NCBI GenBank assembly: GCA_013398955.1
Contig: VWPU01018713.1
Location: forward strand, 62,001 to 126,000
Length of the DNA: 64,000 nucleotides
Origin: Callaeas wilsoni
Lineage: Eukaryota; Chordata; Aves; Passeriformes; Callaeidae
Direction: 5' to 3'
Numbering within the stretch: the first letter of the stretch is position 1; every line of letters begins with the position of its first letter. The notes below the pieces were generated by a model. The model was given only the letters and a program-made list of their open reading frames with translations. It made no database searches and was not told the DNA's origin. Of this stretch, positions 50,561-60,720 are shown piece after piece. Both the position numbers and the translations under genes were made by a program.

Positions 50561-51774
50561 CTGGGCTCTGAACTTACATCAGGATGAGATTTGCCCACAA
50601 ATATTTCTTCTTTGCCTGCGCCTTGCCTTCCCTGGGAAGGAAACCCAGGCATGTAGGAGGGAGGTGCGGAGCTGGGGCTAGACCTCCAGCAGCAGGCAAG
50701 ACCTCAGGACACCAAGGGACACGTACCTGCCTCGCACTCCGAGTTAGGCACCAGCCTCTCAAAAACATTCACAGTCGACAGAAACAGAGGATTACACCAT
50801 CTTACTGTAGCACCTCCTTTGGTCCCCAGTTTGCCCCTGGAAGAATGAACATTTTGGTCTCTAAAGGGAAAGTTAAACAGGTTCCAGGGCAGCTGGGAGA
50901 GAGCCAAACCTGAACCTTAAATGGGCATGTGCGATGCCCTCGGTGCAGCGAAGGGCACGGATGCGCTATAGCCAAAACCACAGAGCCTGCATCCTGCCAG
51001 GGCAAGCAGGATTTCTGACAAGATTTATCATTTCTCTTGCTATGATCTAGTCCTGCAGGCATTTCATTTTAATACAAAGTAAGCACTTGTGATGATTAAG
51101 GGAAACGTAGAGTTGGATCACTTTGTTGTTCGGTGGCCAGTCATAACACAAAATCTGCTGGTTAGTGCAGAAATACGGTGTTCCAGGCTATGTGTGGTTA
51201 CTGTCTGCTCCAGCATCTGGGCTGCTGCAGAGAGCTCTTTGACACAGACCAACAGAGCTGTTCTCTGCCTTCATCAGCTCCTTTCTTGCTGCTGTCACCA
51301 GCACTGCACGTTTCTCTCGCAGAAAGGGTTTATGTGCTCGAAAGGAACGCAAGATTTTATCGGGAAAGTTCTCACGGGCCACTCTTGTCTGTGATCATCG
51401 GGGCCCGGAGCACATCCCTCATCCTGTGGGTGGCCCTGACACCCCCCACGGGAGAGGGGATCACCTCTTCAGGACACAAGCCCCTTCAGATGCTGCCGTG
51501 GACTTTCACACTCTCTTCAATCTGAGCATAAAAATCCTTGCTCCTGCTGTCACTTCCTCCTTAATTCCTGCCCTTTCGAGGCTGGTATCCATACGTGAGC
51601 GGCTCTGTGCTGTTTGTTTGCCCCTCCTCCTGCCGAGCCAAGCTGTAGGACCTACAGTATAGCCATCTGATTTAAATAAGTGTCCAGAAGAAGGCTGGAA
51701 AACTGGCACAGCCATGCACACAACAGCAAGCTCCCAGGCAGGAGACAAGCAGTGTCAGTGGGTTTCAGCCTGTG
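50561..51774. other. GC- and CpG-richer unidentified block
   Basis: The composition is richer in G, C and CpG than elsewhere. About ten CpG fall between 51310 and 51515. Several frames of 80 to 115 codons overlap on both strands, some starting at GTG, and none shows a family I know. It borders an ERVL-type LTR but lies outside its target duplication, so it is not part of that element. It could be a weak CpG-containing regulatory region, an unannotated non-coding exon, or an old repeat. Confidence 0.35.
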
Positions 51775-51779
51775 GTGCC
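51775..51779 (+). repeat. Target-site duplication GTGCC (left)
   Basis: GTGCC precedes the LTR's terminal TG and recurs directly after its terminal CA at 52272-52276. Five bases is the usual duplication for ERVL-class elements. Confidence 0.88.
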
Positions 51780-51846
51780 TGTCAGGAAAATTAATCCACC
51801 AGCATCAGAGGTTTATGTCCAAAAAGGAGACAGAGGAGTCCCGCTA

Positions 51847-51862
51847 CTTTATTCGAATAAAG
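51847..51862. repeat. 16 bp palindrome carrying AATAAA on both strands
   Basis: CTTTATTCGAATAAAG is a perfect palindrome inside the LTR. It gives AATAAA on the minus strand (the LTR's own sense) and also on the plus strand, so RNA from either direction would meet a polyadenylation signal. Confidence 0.9.
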
Positions 51863-52080
51863 GGAGAGGCCATAGGGCATTCCCCCGGGGTCTCTCAAAT
51901 TTTTGGAGGACGCAGCCTCCTTTTTTATCCTAATTTCCCGACTGCATTTTCCCTCTCTCTTTCCCCATTGGCTGATGTACAGACTTCCCGGAAAGCCCAA
52001 TTCCTACGATTCCCTTCTAATGTATACCCCTCCCTTGCCTTTTTTTCATAAATTCCTATGGAATTTATGGTTCTCCTTGT

Positions 52081-52271
52081 TGTTTCTTTCATCTTTTGAT
52101 AGTCATTTTCATTGATTTGCAGATCTACAGTTTACTGATAAAGACAAATCTCTCTTTCCATTCATCAATCAGTGGAACTCTTCCCATTGTTTCTTTTATC
52201 TCTTAGTGCTAGCTTTTATCTATCAGCAGGCCCACAGCTTATTTGTGAAGACAAGTCCCTCATTCCTTTCA
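52081..52271 (-). repeat. Imperfect 107 bp tandem duplication in the LTR U3 region
   Basis: Unit one starts TGTTTCTTTCATC at 52081 and unit two TGTTTCTTTTATC at 52188, an offset of 107. Both continue through a CTACAG/CCCACAG word, an AAGACAA word, a CTCTCTTTCC or CCTCATTCC word, and end in CATTCA or CTTTCA. The second ends exactly at the LTR border. The units are clearly diverged, so the duplication predates this insertion and is probably a property of the LTR family. U3 duplications often multiply enhancer sites. Confidence 0.8.
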
Positions 52272-52276
52272 GTGCC
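52272..52276 (+). repeat. Target-site duplication GTGCC (right)
   Basis: Identical to the left copy. It fixes the right border of the LTR at the terminal CA. Confidence 0.88.
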
Positions 52277-55200
52277 TAATGAGAACCAGGGAACAGGGAG
52301 CCAGAGCAAACGCTGCCCTGCACACTGTCGTCTGCTCCTTTCCGAGCCGCTTCCAGCGGCCTGAACCCACCTAACCATTAGCACTGCCCTTAGCAGTGAC
52401 ATAGCAGTGACTTTTTTAGAGAACAAGGCGCTCGGCAGACTTGTTTCACAACCTCTTGGCGACACGCAAATGGCTCCTCTGGCTGTTTCCGTTTGCGATG
52501 CAGCTGGCAAGAAAACCCGCACAGCACTTGAACGGAGAAGGGGATGATGAAAGGAAACATTTCCCCTCAGCAGTGTAATTAATACCTAATTGTATTCAGG
52601 GCTATCGTTTCCATTCGTATAGATGCAAATAAATATATATATAAAAAAAACTTGGAAGCATATAGGCAGAGAGGGGGGAAAAATATTTGAGAGGTACTTA
52701 AAAAGTAACTTTTAACACTTCTGAGAATTTAAGCTGAAAAAACAATAGAAGGGATCCCTACAGCTCACAGCTGACAAATGGATTTTTAGACTGAACTAAT
52801 GCTCTGCTTTCCTATTCACTGTCTCTGCAGCCTCCTGGAAAAATACAAAAAGGACAACTCCAGATTCTGCTATGATAACCCCAACATGATTCTTCTGCTT
52901 TCCTCCTGCTTTCCCTTTTATATTTTTTTAAGTGCTTTTTCATTATTATTGCTCTAATCTTCCTGCTCTTGGTTTGGATCCCACTCCACAGTTCTTCCTC
53001 TTATTTCCCTTCCTGGCATTTACAATGAAAACACGCTCTTTTCTCTGCTGCCACTTTAAAACTGAAATCAGGAGAGCTGGATTGGGTTAGCCTGAAACAC
53101 AGGTGCTCCTGTAAATACAGAAAGAATTCCCCCTGAGGTGTTTCAGTCCTCAATTGTGCTCCTATCTCCTGTTATCATCTCCTAACAGGTATTCCTGGGT
53201 ATGACAAAAAGCTCCTACAATACCTGGTAGTGGTGTAATACAAAAAGACAACTCATTCCTTGGCTGCTCTGTGGCCTGGTGAAAGTGTTAGGTGCTACCC
53301 ATGTGTGATAAATGTGAAGTAGTTTGGAAAGATCAAATATACACCACTTGATTTTCCTCTCTGTGGCTGGTGAAGTGATTTAAGCCTTATGTAACACCTT
53401 GTTTCATTGAAACAGGAGCTAACACTTTGAGATGGTGATAGATGATAACCTTTTACATGTAAATGTATACTTAAAAAACCCCCAAAACTGTGTTTTTATA
53501 CCATTTCCCCCACGGGAAGAGTTTTCTCTCAGTAAAAGCTTTTCTTATTGAAAAAAAAAAAAAACAAAAAAACCCACCAAAACACAGATACTTGGAAAAC
53601 GTTGGGTAAGTACTCATTTATACTTTAGATCTAAATACCTGGCCAGTGTAGGTGTTGATGATGCCCAGGAGTTAAGAGCTATGTGTTAATATCACCAAAC
53701 CTGCAAGATCCTGCAAGTTCCTTTTGTGAGCAGGAGAGGGGCTCAGATTTAGGAAGGCAGACAGCCCCCTGTGGGCAGCACAGTAGGCACTCTGCTGAGA
53801 TTCCTGGTGGCATGGCAGTACCAAGGAACTCCCCTTTTTCCTTCCTACGTGTGTCCAAATAAACTGTAGGCCTTCAGTTTTTCTCTGGCATTTTTAGGGA
53901 TAGACTTTTTCCTCCTTCTCATTCTTAGAAGCCAAGCTAACACAGACGGGCTGAATAGATTTCCAGGTTCACTAATGACCTCACAGGAATTGAATAATGA
54001 AATCATATCTGCCTCTTTGCTGAAGAAAGACAGCCCAAGCTTACACAGATCTAATTATTGTATTTCTTGAAGATAAATTGCAGCCTTGAAGGCGTCTTGC
54101 AATCAGTTATCAGGCAGAGCTCCATGGGCACCAACTTTCATTTTTCTCCAGTACAGTGATGTACTGCCAATATTTAACAAGGGGCTCCCACTAAAATTTC
54201 CCTATTAATCTGTTCTATACCCCTGTGTCCCTGAGGCACACATTCTTGCAGGGAAAGAAAATAGTAATGAAGAAAATCTATTCATTTATTTTTACATTAC
54301 TGTTTAAACATTTTCTGAGAGTCACAGCCAAGGAGGAAAATAAAACCACTTGGCAAACAAACCTCTATTATATGTACTTTTGCAGGAAATGTTTATACTT
54401 CACTTCATTCCTGTTAAAAAAAAAAAAAAAAAAAGAAGGAAAACAGGCAAAAAAAAAAGCTGGAGCACTTATAAAGTTGTGTTTGACTTGTGATATTAGA
54501 ATTGGTAGCAGCAAAGATATGGAGCTACCTTTCTGTGAAAAATTGGAGAACTCAGGAAAAGCACCCTTTTAAAAAGTCTGACAAGGAGCAAAACTGGTAT
54601 TCTCAAGCATGGCAAGAATAATTGGCTGGGTGGAGGGGAAGAGATTCTTCAGGCAGTGAAGTGATCATAACATGACTGTACTGAGCAGTTCCATCCATTC
54701 CAGGGGAGTGGAGGAACATACAACTAAGAAACAATAAAAGATGCAGGACTAGTCTGTATTTTTAAATTGAAATAATTCTGCTCTTGATTTAGTACAAGGG
54801 CTGGTCACTAGATAATACAGCTACAAGAGGATGAAAAGAAATAACCTGATTTAACAAGTACCTAAGGGATGCCACAGCTCCAGTAGTGTTAGGAAACCAT
54901 CCCAATATTCCTTTCAGTTTGGCTGCAAAACCTTAACAAGGCTCTCAAGGAACACCAGGGATTTGCTCCAATGATGTTCACTTTTCTCCTTTTTTTGAAC
55001 CAAATCTGACTGTGTTTTCAAATTGGCTAATCTTTTACTTGTATTTCCCTTAACAAGTGACCAGAGATATGTTTTTAGGTTTTTATAGATTGAATCCAAA
55101 TGTGAAACAATTGCTACTTTATTTTTATTGTTGGTGTAGCTGGTAGAAGTGTTAACGTCCTTATACAGATTAGACAGGAAACAGAAATTTTAATTCTTTT

Positions 55201-55339
55201 GTAATTAAAAAAAAGATTTAAAGATTTCTTTTCTTGCTCTGAAGTGAAAAAAGACTTATTTCACTTGAAAGTTCATAGCTTGCATGAACTTTCTTGTTAT
55301 TGTTCACATCTTACTTGACTTTTTCAAAGAACTGATGTG
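52277..55339. other. Unique DNA, no gene seen
   Basis: The first 270 bases are still CpG-richer (several CG between 52325 and 52500), then ordinary AT-rich DNA follows. A runs are at 53551-53564 and 54416-54434. The AT-rich block 53960-54180 has homeodomain-like words (TCTAATTATTG near 54050) but nothing decisive. Confidence 0.45.
54416..54434. repeat. A19 homopolymer followed by lysine-coding A-rich DNA
   Basis: Nineteen A and then GAAGGAAAAC and a further A9. An open frame through it (54225-54572) is open mainly because AAA and AAG are not stops. Confidence 0.88.
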
Positions 55340-55625
55340 AAAAAAATTGGGATGACGTGACTACTCATCCCAATAATGAGCCCAGCTTCCCCACCCCAAT
55401 AATTAACAAGTAGCCACCCGTTATTAAGCAGACCAAATATTTCAATAAAAGGTCCTGCTGAGTTGTGTCTGTTCCGAAGCAGATTTCACTTTAAAATTGA
55501 AATAATGAGGTTCCCCTGAACTGATAAGCAGCCCAATCAAGCCCACTGCACTGGGTTCATAAATCTTAAGCAGAGTTTAATTATGACCAGAGTTTTCCTG
55601 ACAGAGCCAATAATGGGGCCTTTTC
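55340..55625. promoter_or_regulatory. Candidate conserved non-coding block (homeodomain/GATA-rich)
   Basis: This is a dense cluster of binding-site-like words without simple repeats: a CRE-like TGACGTGA near 55353, TAATTA at 55400-55405, GTTATTAA near 55420, CAATAAAA near 55443, CTGATAAG (GATA) near 55521, AATCAA, and TTTAATTATGACC near 55577. The balanced, non-repetitive texture is typical of developmental enhancers conserved among amniotes. I cannot verify conservation. No frame across it looks coding. Low-confidence inference. Confidence 0.25.
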
Positions 55626-56070
55626 CTCTCGCCTGCTGACTAGTTGTGGTTCCCATGATTCCAGTAAATCTCTGTAGACCTGCTTGCAAGGAAAACAGTT
55701 TGAAGTTTAGACATCACTTGAAAGGGAATTTGAGGGAGCTGCAAAAACAATGCCCCAATGATGATGGCTGTTGAACACTGGGGACAGACAGCTGAAAACA
55801 AAACGCCCAAGCAAGTAATTAGCAAGACCAAATCACTTCCAATTAGGCATCTCAACAGCAATTTTATGTGGTCTCAGAGGGCCATTCCCTTTGAAAGAAG
55901 AAGATCACCTCTAAAAATGTACCCTTTCCCTTACCTAGAGGAAACATTTGAGCCCCTGGAAGGATGTCGGAAGAGCAGACTGTGATAAGGTGGGACCACA
56001 CGCAGCTTCTGCAGTGGTACTTCTCCTAGAGTTAAGGGAGCATTCCCAAACCCTTCAAACACATGTATTA
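55626..56070. other. Unique sequence, nothing recognised
   Basis: Sequence between the candidate regulatory block and a CR1 end. A 75-codon plus frame and a 73-codon minus frame overlap and show no identity. Confidence 0.4.
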
Positions 56071-56198
56071 TTCAAAAACCAGGCAGAAGTGGCCCCTGGG
56101 GACATGGTTTCATGATGAACGTGGTAGTGCTGGGTTATCGCTTGGGCTTGACAGTCTCAGAAGTCTTTTCCAACCTTAACCATTCTGTGATTCTGCGA
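56071..56198 (+). mobile_element. CR1 LINE 3' end
   Basis: Plus-sense landmarks are GGGGACATGGTTTCATGATG, AACGTGGTAGTGCTGGGTTA, a GGGCTTGACAGTCTCAGAAG block, TCTTTTCCAACCTTAACC and the tail ATTCTGTGATTCTGCGAT. It belongs to a CR1 subfamily whose end reads GGTCTTTTCCAACC rather than CCCTTCCAACCC, unlike the copies at 13.2 and 40.8 kb. The left limit is approximate. Confidence 0.93.
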
Positions 56199-56890
56199 TC
56201 TCCTGATCCCATCTGGGGATACTAAGAGCAAGATTTAGTATGTGAGAGAAAAAGTCATGCTGAAATAAATGGGATTAGCCAGTATTTCTTCTTAGCAAAA
56301 ACATAACTCTAACTGAGTTGGCACTTCCGTGTGACTGCTCAAACACAGCAGTAAATTGGCTTTAAAAATTGTTGGATTGTAGAGACTGGTAACTGAAGCA
56401 CTTTCTGGATCAGAGAAAAGTCAGAACTCTAGAAATTCAAGTCAGTCAGCCACTCAATGCAGAGGTCTTTGTCTTCTCTGTTAAGTAGGAAATAATGTTG
56501 GATATTGCTGAAATAAAGGTGTCTAACTGAAAAATCCTACACATGCTGTCATAGCTGAGCTGTCAAGTTGTCTCATGCTCTTCAAAGGGAAAATAAACAA
56601 AAAGACAGGTTCTTCTAAAAGAACTCGAACTTAACAAACCCTTCAAATACAGTTTACAGCAGAAAGATACAGCAGAGGTGTCATTACTTTCTGTACCATC
56701 ACCATGGTTTTAGAGCTACCAGAGTCTGGAAAACAAACCTCAATGAAAGCAGTAGAAACACAGCTAAAGCTATCTGAAGACTCTTGTAAGTTTTACTGTG
56801 TATTAGGCTGAAGACTTAAGATTAATGTGTACCTCTTACAAAAAGAAAACATGGCACATTCCATCTTAGCAGACAGTGTATTAGATTTTA
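56199..56890. other. Unique AT-rich DNA, no gene seen
   Basis: No recognised feature between a CR1 end and the CpG-rich open frame. Confidence 0.45.
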
Positions 56891-56904
56891 GCTGATTTAT
56901 TGTT

Positions 56905-57162
56905 GTGCTGCGTGGACTTGAGGGAAATCGCTGTGCTGTGGTGTTTCACAGATTACGCAGGGTGCAAGCCAAAATATTTGTTATGAAGCAACCGTTTGCT
57001 AAATTTGCGGATCTTTATAGGCCCTTTGTTGCTGAAAAGCGAATTCAGTCCTACTGGAAACATTCTTGCTGTACGCAGAGGGGCTGGAACACAAAGGTGT
57101 ACACTCTAAACGACGGGTCTTGTACCACGTACCTTGAGCACTCAACGCTGTTGCATGTCTGA
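56905..57162 (+). other. CpG-rich open frame, unidentified
   Basis: An 85-codon frame opens at GTG (no upstream ATG before a stop at 56893) and ends at TGA. Its first in-frame ATG comes 26 codons later. About eleven CpG dinucleotides fall in 265 bp, unlike the surrounding DNA. The translation is rich in basic and aromatic residues (for example RLRRVQAKIF and FADLYRPF), with three cysteines in its second half and no low-complexity sequence. I do not recognise it. It could be a conserved internal exon, a processed-gene fragment, a recently arrived or viral-derived piece, or chance. No splice sites were convincingly placed. Confidence 0.2.
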
Positions 57163-58789
57163 CACATACCAAACTCATTCAGGGAGCTTTTGTTTTACTG
57201 GGTGGGATTCCAGTGAGCTCAAATGAGCCATGAAAGAAAAAAGCAAACATTACGGAAAGGCTTCCAGTTTCACTAGGAATGTAAATTGTTTACATCTTCC
57301 CTTTCAGATCTCCTGACTAACCTATTTGTTTAATAACCAAGCCCCAAATTTCAGCCTCTGTTTGTAGTCTCAAAATATTTGAGGCTCTTTCTTCCTGAAA
57401 TTATTAGGACTCTTGTCAGTAATTTGAGTATGAATAAGAACAGTGAGGATGCTGGAAAGAGCTTCTTCATGTCATGTGTGTGTTTGGTCTCCACTTTGTG
57501 AGTTTTACAAAGCATTTTAGTTTCCACAAGCCATTTCCAGGTTTTTGCTGAATATGAGGAAAAAGTTATTTTGTATGTCCATTTCAGACTTTCAAAATGT
57601 CCCTCAAGTGCTTACCAAGGTGTGGTATTTTCTTGTGCAATCTTCCCACCTTTCATATTCATTCTGAGAGAAATTCAAATTCCAAGACCCGCCCCTCCTA
57701 AAATCTCTTCAAGATTTTCTTATGGAATAAATATGAAGTAGAGAAGACAGAGTTTTTCTTTAATAGTTCTTCGCAGCTAGCTAAAGGGATATATTTAACC
57801 CATCCACTCATACACCTTTCGTCTCCAATGAGCCAAACAGAAATTTTTGTAGCAACGCCGAACCTTATTAAGATTTCTCCAGACCTTTTATTGATGAGAT
57901 AATGAAAAAGGTGCATTGGAGTTTACTGAGTGTCCTCTCAACAGTGGAAAAGTTCTGCTGTCTGTGATTTCTTTGGTGAATGTGAATCTGCAGGAATATC
58001 TTTGTGCTTCCTGAAGACTAACTGTACCTTTGATTTGAGGACTGTACTCAAACCTGAAACTCTCTGACTTTGGTGAAAGATGAACATGTAAAGAAGTGGA
58101 ACAGAGCGTGGAAGGACCTGCTTTTGAAAAGAGGGTAAAAGAGGGTTTTATTGAGCATGCGGAGAGAGCATTCACAGTAAAACTCTCCCAACTTCATATT
58201 TACTTCCTCCCCTATGCGTAGGAACAAAAGCAGTAACCAATCTACCTTGTGTAATGTTTAACATGAAAATTAACTGTGAAAAAAGACCCAAACTCATTGG
58301 TGATTGCCATTTTAGATCACAAGCCAGAACATGAAGCAGCAGAATGGTATTCCAGCACTCCAGAATGACATCTCTGGCTCTGCCTTCCCCAGAAACAGCC
58401 ATCACATCTCCTCTGCTGTGGCTGGTGTCTGCACACACATGCACTGCTGCCCCTCTGAGCATAATGGCAAAAGGCAGACTTAACTGGTCAATGCCATAAG
58501 ATAATTTAGCTGCGTTCATTATTTTGATGTAGTGTTCCAGGTTGTGAAAAGCTCATGACCACTAACGATGTCAGAAAGAAATTTATGAAGTTAAATGAAC
58601 ATTAGCACCTGAGCCAAGAAATCAAAATATTAAATCTCTACACTAAGTAAACCCTTTTTTTCCCCCCAAACAAAAGTATTTTTAGCATAGCTGTGGGTGT
58701 TGCAAAAATAACTGAAAAGGACATGAAATAAATCTGGTGTGTCATTTTCCATTTTCTTCTACTTTTGACTGCACAATTAAAAAAATTCC
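57163..58789. other. Unique DNA, no gene seen
   Basis: Minus-strand frames of 95 and 115 codons (57888-58175, 58172-58519) lie end to end, but they are in different frames and have no known motif. Confidence 0.45.
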
Positions 58790-59240
58790 TCTGTGACTTG
58801 CCACATGACATTTGCATGACATCAGAGCCACCTTAAATTATATCTAAGTTAACACCTGAATTTCCCACAAAGCAAAACACTCAAATATACGCAAAAAGAT
58901 TTCCTCATCTTTACTTAATTCTGGGCAGCTAGCGATGTTTTCTAACAGGATGAAAATGTTTAATCTGTCACAGAGTCATCCAGTTGCATTATAAATGTTT
59001 TCTTAAATGGCAGTTCTGTCTTCTTCTTGCTGCTTTGCAAACCACAAATATTTGTAATATGTTTCAGAAGCTTTATTTTTTAGTCAGCTTCTGCTACAGT
59101 ATTTAATTTCACCATTTGCTTTTCAAACATTTTGCCATTATCAGCAGGTATTGGCATGTAAAGTCTCACTGCCATCCTGGCATAATTAAGAATAGATAGT
59201 CTGATTAATCCAGGCTAAATCCTATGCAGATTGCAGAAAA
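58790..59240. promoter_or_regulatory. Candidate conserved non-coding block (octamer, RUNX, FOX, homeodomain words)
   Basis: A perfect POU octamer ATTTGCAT lies at 58810-58817. AACCACA (RUNX-like) at 59039-59045 overlaps the 12 bp palindrome ACAAATATTTGT at 59044-59055. ATAATTAAG is near 59182, and the palindromic GATTAATC, a K50-homeodomain type site, is at 59203-59210. The block lacks transposon and simple-repeat sequence. Enhancer function is an inference from motif density only. Confidence 0.25.
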
Positions 59241-60159
59241 CAGTGGTGCAGTAACTGGCACAAGTGGACATCAGTCTCAGAAGAGACTCTCCCCAAGATG
59301 TGGTGCATCACTTAACAGAAGGCAATCTGAGGCTAAAATGGCAGAGGGAAGCTCATACCAACACTTTCCTGACCCCTGAGCAGAAGAAGAAAGTCCTTGA
59401 GACGTTCACAGCATTGCTGGAGTTCACCTTATAAAGCAAACTCCTCGGGAACTGAGCCTGGAAATCGACACCCTCCTTCACAGGAGCTTTCCCAGAGCAC
59501 AGAAAAGTGGTAATAAATTAAAGATGTAACATTGTTTTAAAAGAGAGACGGAGTTTTAGCTGACAAAGCACGGCATTTTGACGGTACTCTTTGCCTGCAG
59601 TCTCTTGGCATGCCATTTGAGTGGGGCAGCACAGAATTTAATTTTCAAAAAAAAGCAAGGGGAGAGAGCCACGACCACAATTCTCCGTGCCTGGATGATG
59701 CAAATTATTTATATATTCTTTTGTGGAACCTGACATCCTTAGCCTACAAAGAGAACACTTAATTGACTTGATTTGTTGAAACAGTGTAGTGTTAGTAGAG
59801 CATTACATAAATATGAAGTAGCTCTCCTAAACTTAGTATATCTTGAAAGAGAATATTAAACTGAGGATTGCCAATTCCCAGCTGAACTGCAAACCATTTC
59901 TCACTTCAGCTGATGAAGTTCAGCTCCATTCTTTACTGTTTCAACCCAGCAGGAAAGAAATGTAATTTCAGACAGTAGGGATGAATTCACAGTTGAGGAA
60001 AACAAGTATGCAGCATCATGGACTCTCTGCTCTCCTTTCCTAAGTATACACTTAGATTTGCAGTTCCAAATACAGTGGAACAAATAAAGAGCCCTTCTTG
60101 CTTTCTGCCTTCTGAGCAGTGGAAGGTCTGGCTTCCACATGTTCCTGTATGACAGTCAA
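59241..60159. other. Unique sequence, nothing recognised
   Basis: No gene or repeat was recognised. The stretch 59240-59520 is slightly GC-richer and could be a worn repeat, but no landmark could be named. Confidence 0.4.
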
Positions 60160-60720
60160 CTAGGAAAAGTTGTAGGTTATTTTGTTTGTGTTTTCTTTTG
60201 TGGGACAAAAAATTTGTTCCAGAAAGGGTATTTTAGAAACAGTTATCATCCCTGTTGCAAAAAGGTCTAAAAGATGAAATAAAACTTCCATAAGATGCCT
60301 CTGAGGTGAGTAAGAACACCCTTTTTTTGTTGCACTTGGCAAATTGTCTCTTCCAACCTGACTTTCTGTTTCAAGCACAAGAACAGCAGACTCCTCCTCA
60401 CAGCGAGCGTGTTCTCTGCAGCTCTCTGGAAATACGGGGTCCGGATAATTGAGAGGAAAAGGCTGTGCATGCTCACACAGGTATTTCACAGGACATTTAC
60501 TGAGCGTGTTGGAAGCAGCCCCACAGAGGGGGCCCCATTCCCACTGTGCAGGTGTAATCTTTCTCGTTTTTCCTCCTCCTCTGATTATACCTTTACTGCC
60601 CTCTATTCTTTCTCCAACGCCAAGCCCGTCTTCATTACTAAAACCACTTCTCTGATCCTCAGCAAGCTCTGTCATTACCAAATCAATCTTCCTAATCCAA
60701 AATAGTTTTTCCAAGCTCAT
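60160..60720 (-). other. Longest open frame in the window, unidentified, probably chance
   Basis: 186 codons from the first ATG (60720) to the stop. The frame stays open 12 codons further upstream, starting at TTG. The translation is hydrophilic in its first two thirds, with scattered cysteines, and has no signal peptide, transmembrane segment, zinc finger or other family signature I know. Two shorter plus-strand frames (98 and 68 codons) overlap it. A frame of this length is near what chance would give in 64 kb over six frames at this base composition, so coding status is not supported. Confidence 0.12.

Larger units (their letters stand above)
51780..52271 (-). mobile_element. Solo LTR, ERVL-class endogenous retrovirus, minus strand
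   Basis: This 492 bp element runs from TGTCAGG to CTTTCA, with TG and CA ends and the 5 bp duplication GTGCC. Read on the minus strand, regulatory signals come in LTR order. CCAAT is at 51971-51967, a TATA-like GGATAAAAAA at 51930-51921, and the polyadenylation signal AATAAA at 51853-51848, about 77 bases further. The short tail after it is U5. The AATAAA is embedded in a perfect 16 bp palindrome. The right part (U3 on the minus strand) contains a 107 bp tandem duplication. No internal retroviral sequence flanks it, so it is a solo LTR. The middle (GAGGACGCAGCCTCC, CCCCATTGGCTG) matches my memory of LTRs common in songbirds. Its good preservation suggests a fairly recent insertion. Confidence 0.9.

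Noticed and set aside
53740..53810. Possible MIR-like SINE (GCACAGTAGGCACT)
   Set aside because: Only one short word resembles the MIR core, and the rest does not align by eye.
54225..54572. 115-codon lysine-rich frame
   Set aside because: It is open because it runs through A19 and A-rich DNA, which lack stop codons in the AAA frame.
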